Positions 43,800 to 55,300 are shown, counted from the first letter of the stretch. The stretch: DNA of 64,000 nucleotides from Blattamonas nauphoetae (GCA_033064195.1 JARBJD010000283.1:32979-96978), one strand, 5' to 3'. The notes: generated by a model not told the origin, from the sequence alone. Numbers and translations: made by a program.

Positions 43800-44590
43800 T
43801 GCGTGGCACAATCGGAATTTGTTAGGCGATCAGGCAGAAGTCAATGCAGTCTGCATGGATTCCATTGTTTCTGCCAGATTGTCCGCCTCTGTCGACCTAT
43901 GCGACACATACATCGCCCTCTTCACCAATCCGAAGGTGAGACTGTTCAAAGGCTGAATGTTGTGAATCGCGTTTGGAGGCAGTCCCTGGATGACGATGAT
44001 GTGCTGTTCGATTGAACTAGTCGAAGACTCACCAAGATGGAAGCTGGCGTTGTCAAGGAAAAACGTAGCAGTCGCTCGAGGATTCTTGAGGATCCATCTT
44101 TCCTCTTGCACGTATGGAATGAGGACCCGGTCAGCCCAACGAACAAAAACATCACTGTTGAATCCTCCATTCTTCGAGTTGTCGATCCAGAAAAATCTGT
44201 TGGTTCAACCGAACGTCGATTCAGTATTTTTGTGTCTTCTTCGCTCCTCAGTAAGACGTACAAAGGCAGCGACTTCCCAAACAGCGCAAAACAACACATG
44301 ACACTGAATCGACGTTCGGTTGGACCAACAGGATCATGATGTGGTTGCTTTTTGAGTTGAACCGATCCAGTCAACGAATGTTTGTATGCTACTTGTTTCC
44401 TGCCGATATCCCATCTCGTCCGCGTTTATGAAGAGAAGAGGAAGGATATTTTGGAGGAGTTCAGCCATTGTTGTGAAGAACCATTTGATTTGGTTTGTGA
44501 GGCTCTTCCGTGTGTTCGACATTGGCTTTGCTGTGATGAAACATATTTTCGATTTGTGTCCGTATACGTACCAGAATGCCCACAACTTCC
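43800..44590 (-). pseudogene. pogo-like DDE transposase remnant
   Basis: Read from 44590 down to 43800 the fragments are in transposase order but in different frames: LFINADEMGYRQE (first Asp region), MCCFALFGKSLPLYVLLRSEE, ATATFFLDNASFHLGE (second Asp) and LPPNAIHNIQPLNSLTFGLVKR (third-residue region, with Asn where Asp is usual). Several frameshifts separate them. A pair of ~25-bp inverted repeats (44202-44230 and 44300-44330) lies inside the fragment and may reflect a later rearrangement. Confidence 0.65.
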
Positions 44591-44789
44591 TAATGTTGTC
44601 TTTTTTGGTGTGACAATTTCACAAAATTGTCCTCCTACTGTATCATCAGTGGGCGAACGACCAAACGCAAACTGCAATTTTACTATAATAGATTTGTAAT
44701 TAATCCGAAATATTTACTTCTCCGGGGATCAGGGGTTGAAAAAGAGATATTGATCACACGAAGAAATACACCATTTCTTTAGAATTGTA

Positions 44790-45380
44790 GAGGCGTCACC
44801 AAGTAGTTCCATGTCAAGAACTAGTGCTTTTTTCGGAAATTTTCACTTTTGGTAAAACTAAGAAAAAACCAAAATTTTAGAATTGTCCTCCCACTGGATC
44901 CCAAAAATTCCTCACAATAGCTCTTTTCAACCACTTTTTTTATGTGTTCTCGTCATAACTTCACAACCTGTGAACCGATTTTGATGAAATTTGCCACAGG
45001 AACGTTTTTTTGGTGAACTGAACATTGCGCAAAAATTTTGGAAACGAAAGGATGGGTATCTGGGAAGATATGAAAAAAGGCTGTTTTTCGCCCAGAACAA
45101 TTTCGTGGGAAACAAATTTTTATTTTTTGAGTGTCTTTTATCGATATGGAAACGAAAATAATGTTTTTTCTACAGTTTCAAACGGATGTCTGGATATGGA
45201 AAAATGATCGTCAAAAGTTTGAAAAAATGTGTGGCGTTTCGCTGTTTAACGTATTTTGAGGTTTTCTCGGGATCTCGCGGGAGGAAATTTCTAAAATTTT
45301 ATTTTTTTCTTTGTTGGACCAAAAGTGATAATTCCAGAAAAAGCACTAATTGCTGTCATGGAACTAATTCGTGACACCAC
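44790..45380. mobile_element. MITE copy 1 (GGCGTCACC ends)
   Basis: The left side reads AGGCGTCACCAAGTAGTTCC and the right side is its imperfect reverse complement ending GTGACACCAC. Pairing continues inwards through TAGTGCTTTTT and CACTTTTGG. The centre shares the CACAACCTGTGAACCGATTT segment with three other copies nearby. There is no coding capacity. Confidence 0.75.
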
Positions 45381-45499
45381 AATGATGTTGATCGTGTTCC
45401 ACTGCTATATCAAACTCAAGCAGGTTCAGTCAATTGTTCTTTGAGGGGAGTCAGAACGAACAGTAAACAACATCTATCAGCTTTTACAGGCAGCGACCG

Positions 45500-45775
45500 T
45501 TCGGGTTTGGTTCTATCGACAGAGGATTGGAACAGAAGACAGGATCGTAGAAAATGACGAGTCTCTCTTCGGGCGAAAAAGAAAAACAGAGGGCGTGCCA
45601 GACGTCAGAACTGGATTTTCGGGATACTTGAAAGACAGGTGGATGGAACGCAAAACTGCTTCATTCTCCCATTTCAAAACCGTACTCAACCAGTTCTTTT
45701 TGGTGTCATGGAAGAATACATTCTTCCCCAGACAACGATATTTTCCGACTCCTGGGTTGCATATCACGCCATCCA
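45500..45775 (+). pseudogene. Merlin/IS1595-like transposase, central fragment
   Basis: Contains the piece missing from the fragment at 43.1-43.6 kb: RIVENDESLFGRKRK with the first catalytic Asp, then NCFILPFQNRTQPVL, EEYILPQTTIFSDSW with the second Asp, and VAYHAI, where homology stops abruptly. Frames change at least once near 45620. Since both fragments contain the SW-x-AYHAI motif they come from different copies. Confidence 0.72.
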
Positions 45776-45974
45776 ACCAGCCAGTAGTCAGATCTGTTTC
45801 AGACGGAATCAGGTTGGATCTTTGCTTCTCTCTCAGTGGATTCGTAATGTCTGCACCAGATTTCGGAACTGAGTCAATCTTATTCAATCGGATTCCAGAA
45901 CTCGAAGTGTTCTTTGATTTGGGGCTCTGTGAGATCGCGGTTTGGACGTGCTTTCCTGAGCAGTCAAATCAGGT

Positions 45975-46350
45975 CACATCTTCACAACCTGCGAACCGAT
46001 TTTGATGTAATTTTGCATTGTAACGTTTTTTGGTGAAATAAACATGATGCAAAAAAGTGGGAGAGAAAATTGGGGAGATTTGGGAAAATAGGAAAAAACC
46101 CGTGTTTTTCTCGACACAACATTCTTTGACAAATATATCTTTTTTTGAGAAGCTTTAGTCGAGATCTTTACAATCATAATGCCTTTTGTTTGGTGCAAAT
46201 CGGATGGCTGGTTGTGGAGAAAAAAGGGCAAAATGTTGAGAAAAATGTTAGCTTTTCTGGCTTTCACAGTATATTGAGGTTTTCTCTTGATGAAGGTATT
46301 TTGGCGCGGTACCAATTGTTGTTTTTCTTAGTTTGACCAATTTATATTTT
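45975..46350. mobile_element. MITE copy 2, truncated
   Basis: Begins inside the shared core at CTTCACAACCTGCGAACC and runs to the TTTTTCTTAGTTTGACCAA end segment, matching the right halves of copies 1, 3 and 4. The left end is missing, possibly lost at the junction with the Merlin-like fragment. Confidence 0.65.
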
Positions 46351-46393
46351 TCTTGCCCCAATACCCTGATTTAAAAAAGGTTCGGATTGAAGT

Positions 46394-47115
46394 GGCGTCA
46401 CCTATTAATTCCAATTCAACAAATGGGTGAGAATTTTTGATGTCACAACAAATGTCGATTTCATATTTTGGAATCTCGTCGAATCACACCGCAGAAATAG
46501 TCATTGTCCATTCTCAATGATTCGTTGGAGACACCATTCAATGTCATTCTCGTGTAAACAGACCAGATACTGGCACGAGGGACTAGCCTCGTTTTTTGAT
46601 TCGAGTTCTCGACCTTTTTTATGATGTCAAAAATTCTGACTCAAATCGTGCTTTTTTCTGGAAAAATCACTTTTGGTCACATTAAGAAAAAAATACAATT
46701 TGAGATTTTTCCTCCCACGCGATCCCGAGAAAACCTCAAAATTCATCTTTTCGGCCACTTTTTAAAAGTGTTCTTCTCATATCTTCACAACCAGTGAACC
46801 GATTTCGATGAACTGAACATTCTTTTTCGCTTCCAAAAATGTCATGGTAAAAACATTATTTTGTTGAGTGTCTTTTCTAGAAATTTTTCCAAAAATATTG
46901 TTTTTTCTTCTGTCTCAAACGGATTTCTGGTAATGAAAAAAATCTTCGTCGAAAGTTTGGAAAATGTGTGGAGTTTCGCTATAGAACGTATTTTGAGAAT
47001 ATTACGTGATCGCGTGGACAAATAATTCTGAAATTTTTTGTTTTCTTAGTTGAACAAAAAGTTCTTTTTCCAGAAAAAAGTACTAATTGTTGACATGGAA
47101 CTCATTGGTGACGCC
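46394..47115. mobile_element. MITE copy 3 (GGCGTCACC ends)
   Basis: The left end GTGGCGTCACC and right end GGTGACGCCGC are inverted. Inner pairing is visible around CTTTTTTCTGGAAAAA and at the AACTAAG segments. The core again has CTTCACAACCAGTGAACC. The copy is longer than copy 1 by about 130 bases near its left side, perhaps an insertion. Confidence 0.65.
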
Positions 47116-47379
47116 GCAATTACTCACATATCTAGAATATTGGATTGATCGTTGAATTCTCGGCAAAAGAATCACGCCAAAGTTAAGATTGGCATTCAAG
47201 CATCCAATCGTTTCCATGTTAGATTGTGAGAACGAAATCAAATTGAAATATAGGATGGTACGATCGAACCACACGACTTATACCGTATGAAAGCGGATCC
47301 GGAACACCTCATTCAGTATAAAAATGAACTTGAGATAATCACAAACACAGGAAGATGCAAGTTCACAGAAATATCTGAT

Positions 47380-48536
47380 TCCAATTCAAACGAACGGTTA
47401 ATCCTAGATATCCAATTGCAAGATCGGAATGTGCTTTGACCATCATTCGGCTTTTGTGTCTTGACGGCAGCTGTGATAGATGTGTCATTACCCCGGTTCT
47501 GTCACCAACCCGGAACCTGGGGTTGAAACAAACCATATTGGTCCAACTAAGAAAAAATAAAATTTGAGAAATTTCCTATTTGGGGAATTCGAGAAATCCT
47601 TAAAACACCTCGTTTTGGCCACTTTTCAAAATGTGTGCGAGTATATCTCAACAACCAGTGAACCGATTTTCATGAAATTTTTCACAGAAACGTTTTTTTG
47701 GTGAAACCAAAATATTGAAAGAAAGTTGAAGCAAAAATTATGGGTATTTGGGAAGATATGAAAAAACACCGTTTTTATCGCCCAAAAATTTCTAAGGAAA
47801 ATCTTTTGATTGTGAGTCTTTTTTCGAAATATTCACGATAAAAATGCTTTTTATTTGGTGTAAAACGGATATCTGGTTGTGGAGATACGAGCTGAAAAAG
47901 TTTGAAAAAATGTGTAAATTCCTGCTGTATACAGTATTTTGAGGTTTTCTCCAATTCCCCGCGGAATTGAATTCTCAAATTTTATTGTTTTCTTAGTTGG
48001 ACCAATATGGTTTCTTTCAACCCCAGGTTCCGGGTTGGTGACACGGACCGGGTTAATGACACATCTATGAAATACCCTTTTTGGTTGTGGGAAAAGATGT
48101 TGACACACTTGAAATGGGGCTGAGTGGCGTGGTACACGGTCGGGATTACCTAATTAAGCTGTCGCTGTCTCAATGGGCGGATTCTGCGGTTTTCCTTGAA
48201 TGTATTGAATTTGTATTGACTTATGCCGTCCAGAGACGACGGCAGGATTGCTGTCTTCTCGATCAAACAACTGTCATTCTCACAGATAGGTGGAAAGTGC
48301 ATACCACAGCTGTTGTTCGGGTAGAACTCACCAAACATAATGTTGTCTTCCATCTTCTCCCTCCAAATACGTCACACTTGACGCAGCCATGTGACCTTGG
48401 GCTCTTCAGCTTATGGAAACGAATACTCAACGATTTGAGAAGGACAAATGCAATCGATTCGATCGAACGACAATTGTTCTTGGCGACTTGTGCCTTTCAA
48501 AAGCCATCGACTCCCACGCAAATTCGTTCAAAATGA
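47380..48536 (+). pseudogene. pogo/Tigger-like transposase interrupted by a MITE
   Basis: Left piece ends ECALTIIRLLCLDGSC near 47476; right piece resumes PFLVVGKDVDTLEMGLSGV near 48076. The two pieces align, in order, with SALTILPTFCLDGS and LPPLFVTAGRIDKEIL of the transposase at 35307-36269, so a single gene was split by the element at 47479-48065. The right piece continues through CCLLDQTTVILTD and LLPPNTSHLTQPCDLGLF and ends at about 48536. The catalytic LLVDG motif has become LLDQT. Inactive. Confidence 0.78.
47479..48065. mobile_element. 587-bp MITE inserted in transposase, TA target site
   Basis: Ends are near-perfect inverted repeats starting GATGTGTCATTA and continuing through GTCACCAACCCGGAACCTGG and CCATATTGGTCCAACTAAG, in all about 90 bases. 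TA flanks both sides (47477-47478 and 48066-48067). The core carries the same CAACCAGTGAACCGATTTTC segment as copies 1-3, but the outermost ends differ, so it is a related subfamily. There is no coding capacity. Confidence 0.9.
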
Positions 48537-48540
48537 AATC

Positions 48541-49660
48541 CGTCTGAAACTGAATTCTATAGCAATTTGATTTCGTGACGACCAATCGTCCCCCAGATGG
48601 AAGATTGTTTCTAAAAAACAACGGTAAATCCGATTGAATGTGATTCGGTCGGTTGATCAAGGCCCCCTTTGAAGTCTCGGTTCAATTTTTCAATGAATAA
48701 TCTTCTTTTCTCCATACCAATATTCTCCTCAGAATCGCTCTCTCGAGACAGTTTCGGAGTTCGGCTTCAGCCCGCTTGTACAGACTTCCAAAGCGAGGCC
48801 CCCAATTCTTGTAGTCTAACTGAGATCTAACCCATTGTTGTGTTGATTGGTTGTTCCCACTTCTAAGATTGATCTCACTCTTACTCTTTGGAGTTCACCT
48901 GAACTCGATGACTGAAGAGTGATCATTGACTTAAATTTGACAATCTGGAACCATTATTCCTTGAAAAACAGCCACCATTTAGAATAAACGAAGGATGATC
49001 GGACAGCATACACCCAAATCATTCAGACCACAATATAATACGAAGTCTGAAAACGTTTCAATCGATACGCTTCGGATCGGTTCGTGGAAAAAGGCGTGCT
49101 CAAGACCTGGAGCCGCTAACTCGTCCAACCATTCCAAGTAGGACTCCAAGTATTCCATATCTTCAGCGAGGGACGCATATATATCATCTCCTCCCCTCTT
49201 CTCCTGTACTCGTTGGATCAGTGATGGAAACGTCCGGCGTTTGCTCGAACTTCTTCTTCGCTCAACTACCTCCATGTTCTTCAGGTTCACTTTTTCGTTC
49301 CACACTCCTGTGTATTTCTGCATCCCCTCACTCTAGGCTACTTCCATTCTCAGAAAGGCAGCGAGATAGGGGTTGATGTCATCGCCTCGAATCCCGCATG
49401 GTGGGAAACTTCTTCTCAACTGTGACCATGCACCTTCAATCATCATTGTGAAGGCACTAGTTTCTGGGTTTCTGTACTGAATCGAATGATTGACGGTTCA
49501 ATATTGGAACCTCGGACCAAACACAAAGTTCTTTTCTTCATCTTTCTGAACTACTACTGTTCCTTTTTTTACATGAACTTGGTGGGCAAAAAGTTGTCTG
49601 ATCGTCTGGGTTGATCGTTTTTTCTCCTCGTTCTTGAATCACTGTTCGTTCCAGTACCTG
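48541..49660. other. intergenic, unsupported minus ORF 48979-49323
   Basis: About 1.1 kb. A 114-codon minus-strand frame (48979-49323) has a plausible composition, with an acidic helix including DMEYLESYLEWLDELAAPGL, but no recognised family. It may be a real small gene or a transposon scrap. Confidence 0.3.
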
Positions 49661-49789
49661 CTTTTGTATACCAGTTGTGATGAGATATAAAAGCATACTT
49701 CTCATCAACACGGAGTTCACAATGACACGATCACTGCGGACGAACGAGCTAATTTCGATACGACGGACAATCACGGACAGGATTTGTGT

Positions 49790-49952
49790 CGAACCACAAT
49801 TGTTTCGCTATCAGAACATGGCAGCCGTTATTCAGCACTGGGAAGGACCTGATCCACCATGCACAGAGACAATGGAGAACTTGATCAGTAGGTTCGAGGA
49901 GACTGGTATTGTATCGACTCCTGAGAATCAGGATCATGGGAGAGTAGGATAG
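49790..49952 (+). pseudogene. mariner-type HTH fragment
   Basis: The frame contains MAAVIQHWEGPDPPCTETME and LISRFEETGIVSTPENQDHG, which match the paired-type helix-turn-helix found at the N-terminus of Tc1/mariner-like transposases (turn followed by F-E-x-T-G-x-V). The match ends at about 49950, where AT-rich sequence leading into the polymerase element begins. No catalytic domain follows. Confidence 0.55.
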
Positions 49953-50194
49953 AAGAAGACTGGAGAACCAATCTGAAATAGTCATTGAAATCAAAACTAA
50001 AAGTCAACGCCGATTGACCAATTTTGAACTTTGTACTAAAAGGAATTTATGACATTTTGATGACATCAATATTTGGCCTAAATTCTTAAAATATGACCAA
50101 TATTTTGACCTCGTGAAAAGTGTCATTTTTGAAGCAAATTTTGACAACATTCGAAAAAATGTTGGCGCTTTTTTGGTGTTTTTTGCTTTTTTAC

Positions 50195-51856
50195 CACAAA
50201 TCAATGAAATCCAATGTGAGAACCATTTCGAAAAATTCTGAAAAAAATTCTAAAATCTCGGGGACACTGTAGGTCATCGACCAAGACAATCCTGATGAAA
50301 ATCGGTTGGGAATTCGTCGAACTGTGTACCGAACTTAGGTCGAAAAAGTGACGAAAAAGTCGATGTTCGGATTTCGCCACTATGAACACCTTTATGTCTC
50401 AAATTGTGTTCAAACACGTTCTAAAATTACGAAATTGATTTTGATAGGTGAAATTTTAGGAAAAAAGCACTTTTGAAACAAAAGTTTGATACGACCCCAC
50501 AACATATTTTGAAAATGACAAAATTTTTAAGGAGGAGAAAGTGACGTCTCGCTCTTCTCCTACACGTCCCTTTTCGCCCTCTGACGGTGTCCGTAGGTGT
50601 CAAATCGATAGTGGACAGGTATTCACGTCATTCGGTTCTGACGATCCTCGACACACGATCGTTTTCACAATTTTTTGTCAATTTTCATTTCTCATTGATT
50701 TCCTTCAAATCACTTCGCAATCGTACTAAAACAACCCTTTTTTGAGAATTCTGGTTGTACATCACCTATAGTTCACTCTGGAGGGTCGGTTTTTCGATCC
50801 CACTTGTGACGACACACTTGCACCAACATTTTGACACTATGGATTTTTTAATCTGAATTTCACTGCAAATCCTTCTTTCTCACGGTATGAGTAAGGTGTG
50901 CTCAAATTTTGAGGAGATTTTGTCGGATAGTTCTCTCATAAAGTCACTTTTTCATGTTGTCACTTCTCAACTTTTGACCGTTTTTGTCACTTCAAAACCG
51001 ACTGTAGTCCCTTTCATTTCATCACTTTCTCTCCCCATTTCACATATGATCTGTTCATCATTCCTCTTCATTTTGCTCAATTCACTTCCATTTTGTGGGC
51101 CGTTCTCACTTCACTAGCACATCATTTTGTTGCAATTTTCATCACTTTTTTCACAAAAACAGAGTAAAAGAAAGCGAATGAAACATGAACGAAACGGGCA
51201 AGTATGAAACTGAGAGGGAAATTGACGAACGTGAAAATGACGTGAAATGTGACACCAATAGTGAAAATGTCGCTTGTGTTTGGTCCTTTTTTGCTTAAAA
51301 ACATCAAAAATGATTCAAAAAAGTATGTGAAATGTTGGATTTTCCGGAAAAATACCGAGATATGAAGTGAGCCGTTGAATGGCGGATCTCTGCAAAAGTC
51401 CGGAAAATCCAGGAAACGAGAATTAGTGTGTTGAATTGGAGAAAAAGTTTAGTTGAAAGAAACATGAATGAAGTGGTAAAAAAGGGTAAACAACGAAAAA
51501 AAGAAGCCGGAAGTGGGACCAAAAATGAAACAATAACTAGTGCAAAATTGGTGACAATTCAACCATAAACAGCTAAAACAAGTCTGAAAAAAGAAGAAAA
51601 TGAGAGTGGCATACTCTTTTTTCCGTAAAAGTTCCGAGATCTGCACCTGGTTGTGAAAGTGCCAATAACTCTGCAAAAGTTCGGAAAATCCAAAAAACGG
51701 AGCATACCATGATGATCCTACAGTTCCGGAGAATCAGAAACTCGAAGAATCGGAAGGAAACGAGCATAGTTGAGAAATGAGTGATCGAACCCATTGATCC
51801 TCGCTCTGAGTGACAAATCCAAAACTGAGAAAACAACGAAAGAATTTTCATTTTTG
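50195..51856. repeat. conserved non-coding block, copy A
   Basis: About 1.66 kb that recurs at 56599-58260 with a constant offset of 6404 bases. The first ~1.1 kb is nearly identical; 51320-51800 is more diverged. Within the block a segment with TCTCTGCAAAAGTCCGGAAAA occurs twice, near 51390 and (as CTCTGCAAAAGTTCGGAAAA) near 51670. Both strands contain Phe- or Ser-rich frames (for example 50887-51117), but these do not look like real proteins, and the minus-strand frame is intact only in copy B. A regulatory, origin or terminal function for the element is possible. Confidence 0.8.
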
Positions 51857-51876
51857 AATTTTTTAATGTGTATTAA
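51857..51876 (+). promoter_or_regulatory. AT-rich start motif of element gene
   Basis: AATTTTTTAATGTGTATTAA directly abuts the ATG of the 129-aa gene. The same pattern, T-run then AAT, a TGTA-like core and TAA before ATG, precedes five other starts in the element. The host genes in the window lack it. Confidence 0.65.
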
Positions 51877-52266
51877 ATGAATCCAACTGCGATGTACAAG
51901 GAAAGACGTCGAGTATGTTCGGAACAAGCATTAATTGAATCAATGAAAGAAGAGAACTGTTCGCTAGTCTCTGAGTATGTCAGAAATAATGTGCCTGTGA
52001 CGTATGTTCATGAGGGAGTTGAATGGAGAATAAAACCAAAGTTGTGGAATCAAGGAAACAGACCTCACTTATCAAAACGTCGACACTACACTCAATCGTT
52101 CGTCGAAAATGAACTGAAGAAATACAATTGTGAGCTCGTAGGTGAGTACACCAAAGTTTTGGTTCCATTCACATATCGAGAGATCGGCAGAAGTGAAGTG
52201 TTCAGAATTAGACTTGATTCCTGGTTGAAGGCACCGAAAAAGCCCCATCAGAGAAAACAGAAATAA
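51877..52266 (+). CDS. two-repeat treble-clef-like small protein, copy A
   Basis: 129 aa, basic. It consists of two ~55-residue repeats: ALIESMKEENCSLVSEY then VTYVHEGVEWRIKPKLW and RPHLSKR; and FVENELKKYNCELVGEY then FTYREIGRSEVFRIRLDSWL and KPHQRK. The layout (helix, Asn-Cys, Tyr, beta-hairpin with aromatic residues, then a Gly/Pro-His end) recalls the small treble-clef-like DNA-binding repeats of large DNA viruses and phages with zinc-binding cysteines lost; this is inference. It lies 43 bases upstream of the polymerase copy A. The first ~98 residues are identical to copy B at 58281; the differences cluster at the C-terminus. Confidence 0.72.
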   Translation: MNPTAMYKERRRVCSEQALIESMKEENCSLVSEYVRNNVPVTYVHEGVEWRIKPKLWNQGNRPHLSKRRHYTQSFVENELKKYNCELVGEYTKVLVPFTYREIGRSEVFRIRLDSWLKAPKKPHQRKQK

Positions 52267-52289
52267 ACGCTCAACTTTTTTTATTTTCG

Positions 52290-52309
52290 GATTTTTTAAT
52301 TCGTAGTAA
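52290..52309 (+). promoter_or_regulatory. AT-rich start motif of polymerase copy A
   Basis: GATTTTTTAATTCGTAGTAA immediately before the ATG at 52310, matching the motif in front of the other element genes. Confidence 0.6.
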
Positions 52310-55300
52310 ATGGCGGCGACAATAAAAGTTGTCACTGACAGCATCACGAAAATTAGAGCACTATTTCCAAACACCACCTTTGAATTCAAGGATGAGCATG
52401 GTTATGATCGAACTTATAAGCCAGACAGTAGAAACTACCAACATCAGAGAGCATATCTTCTGTCTATGCTCAAGAATCCAGATCTCCACTTTGAAGGAGA
52501 AATAAGGAATATTACCAACTATCAGATTGATGATTTTATTCACAAACTTGAGGAGAACAATAACAATGCAATGATGAATGAGGAAGACAGCAAAGCAAGA
52601 ATGCAAATCATGAAAGAAAATCCAAGAGTGAATAAAGACGAACTGAAAAAGCAGGTGTTCAGAATGACGTGGAAGCTGAAATCAATTGAAGAGAAGCTGA
52701 TGGATCATTGGATGAAGAATCTATTGATCATTCAGAAGAAAAATGAACAAATGGAAAAAAGAGAAGTGCAGACATTTGATGGATTTGAAGAATGTATATT
52801 ACTCGCTGAACCACGCGACAAAGCAGCATTCAATTCTTGTCTCATGGATGCACGAAGGAAGTTCAAAAAGAATGAGGTTGAGAAGGTTGAAGACAATGGA
52901 CAACCATATCAACTGTACTTCCACAATCATCTGAAGAATGTTGAAGAAATCACAACCTTCATCAAAGCAGTATTCGACAAGGAGAAAGATCATCCATTCA
53001 AGATCAGTATTGACTTTGGAAAGATCATCGAAAGAAAAGACAAAGATGAGACAACGTACAAAGACTTCAGACCAGAATTGGAGAACACATCAAAGAGTTT
53101 TCCAACAGTGATAAGAAGTACAGGAGACATCAACGAGTATTCAAAATATGCGATCAATCTGAATAAAGAATCTCAGGAGAGAACACTGATGGATACGAAG
53201 ACAATGTACATCGCATTCCACTCCATTCTAGTTGCAGTCTATCGATTCCCAGTCGCAGGAAAAGCAAATGCTATTCTCACTGAACAAATCAAAACGAGAA
53301 ACGTTCGGTACATCGATTCTGAGTACAACATCTGCTTCTTTCAAGCACTATCATTCCTCACCCTTCCTGAAGTTCAAGGTAAGAAAATATCAATCAATAT
53401 GAGGAACAGTGAAGCCTACAGATTGTTCGCACAACGGATGAATCTCACACACCTTCGACCACATCAATGAACTGAACATTTGCGAAAATATCCTGGATTT
53501 GATATTACATGTGACATTGAGAAAGCGATGCAAAGATTCAACATCACTGTTCACATTTGTGAATATGATGAAGACAAGAAGAAGTACCCGAACTCTAGTT
53601 CGACTAGTGACCCCCAAAGGGGTCGGTACTTCCTCAGTCAATCGTACATCAACGAGAATGACGACGCAAAAGTTCTCCCCATTCTGATGATTCCACTTGC
53701 AGCAACTCTCGTTCATGTGATGTTCATTGTTGATCCTGAGAAAATCACTGGATACAAACTCTGTCCTTATTGTCAATCTAGAGGATTCCAAGTGAAGAAT
53801 AAAAACTACAGCAGAGATTTTGAGAAGCATCTCAGAGAGTGCAAAGAACTTGATGGAAAACATGTGAAGAAGATCTCACTTGACAAGACACCAAGACCAT
53901 ATGTTCCACACATTCTCAACAATCGAACTTATGAATTTCTGATGGCACACCAAAGACAAGACGAATTCAAACCAACACAGTTCTACATCACGTACGATTT
54001 CGAAACGATGGAAGATCTCATTCTTGACAATCTATTCTCTGATGACAATACTCAGTTGATCTCACACTTGAAACCTCTCTCTGTTGCATCAGCAATTCAA
54101 ACAAAATCAGGGGTGAAGTCAATCTACTTTGATCTTCGAGATGGAAAAGATTTTGTGAAGCAATGGATCAGAGATCTTTTCAAGTTTGCAGAAACAGTTC
54201 GAGAGGACAACTACTACGAAGACCCAGAAATACCATCTCAGAATGAAGTCAGTGTCATCGGATTCAACAGCTCCAGATTTGACATCAATCTCATCTTTCG
54301 TGATCTCGTTGACAAGGATTGGAAAGTGGAGAGCTTTCTTGGATCAACAACGAAGTACAAACAAGTATTGAACAGACACGAGAAAACACAATCGGTTCTT
54401 CGGTTCATTGACATGATGTCGTACACAGGACCAATGACTTTGGATAATGCAGTGAAGGCTTTTGGAGGAAACACTACTCTTCAGAAATCATTCTTTGCTT
54501 ACGAATCATTTGACTCATCAGATTACAGTACAGTACTGAGCAAACAAGAACCATTCTCCAAATATGAATTCGACTCAAGTCTGAACAACAGTGAAATGTC
54601 CGACAGTGATCACCAAATGTACCTTGATGATTGGAACAAACAAGGATTCAAGAACCGTTGGGAATACCTCAAATTCTACAACATTAGAGACGTCGAATGT
54701 ATGATTGCACCATTGGATAATCTCATTGATCTGAACTTCCAATTCAAAGTGGATATGTTGCACAATCTCTCACTGTCCGCCAATGCTTCTGCAATCAAGT
54801 ATGCATGCGCCTACAAAGACTTTGATATTGATGCTGACGAGAATGAATGTGACGAATCTGGTCCCATCAAGATCACCAAGCAATACTGGAAGTACAAAGT
54901 TGCATCGTACATGTATCAAGACCAGAAAGCACATCGTAGTACTGACAAAAATGTCACTGAAGCAGACTACGATTGGTTTGTTCAACAATGTAAGAGAGTG
55001 TGCTATATCTGCAAGAGTCACTTCTCTCAAGCAGTTCGACCAACATTGGACAGAATCGATAACTCGAAAGGACATTCAAAAGAGAACGTGAAGATCTGCT
55101 GTGATTTTTGCAACACCTACAAGTCAGACAAAGACGAACATCTCACAAGATTGAGAATTCAACTGAAGAAGTTCTGCATCTGGAAATCATTGCCGATGAC
55201 TCTGACACATGAGCAGACCTACCATAAACTGAGAGCAGCAGTGACTGGTGGATTATCGAATGTTCAGCACAGACAGAACATCAAAGACGTGACTCCAATC

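Noticed and set aside
50887..51117. 76-codon plus frame identical in both units
   Set aside because: Identity holds at DNA level across the whole block, including non-coding parts, so it is not evidence of coding. There is no start motif in front.
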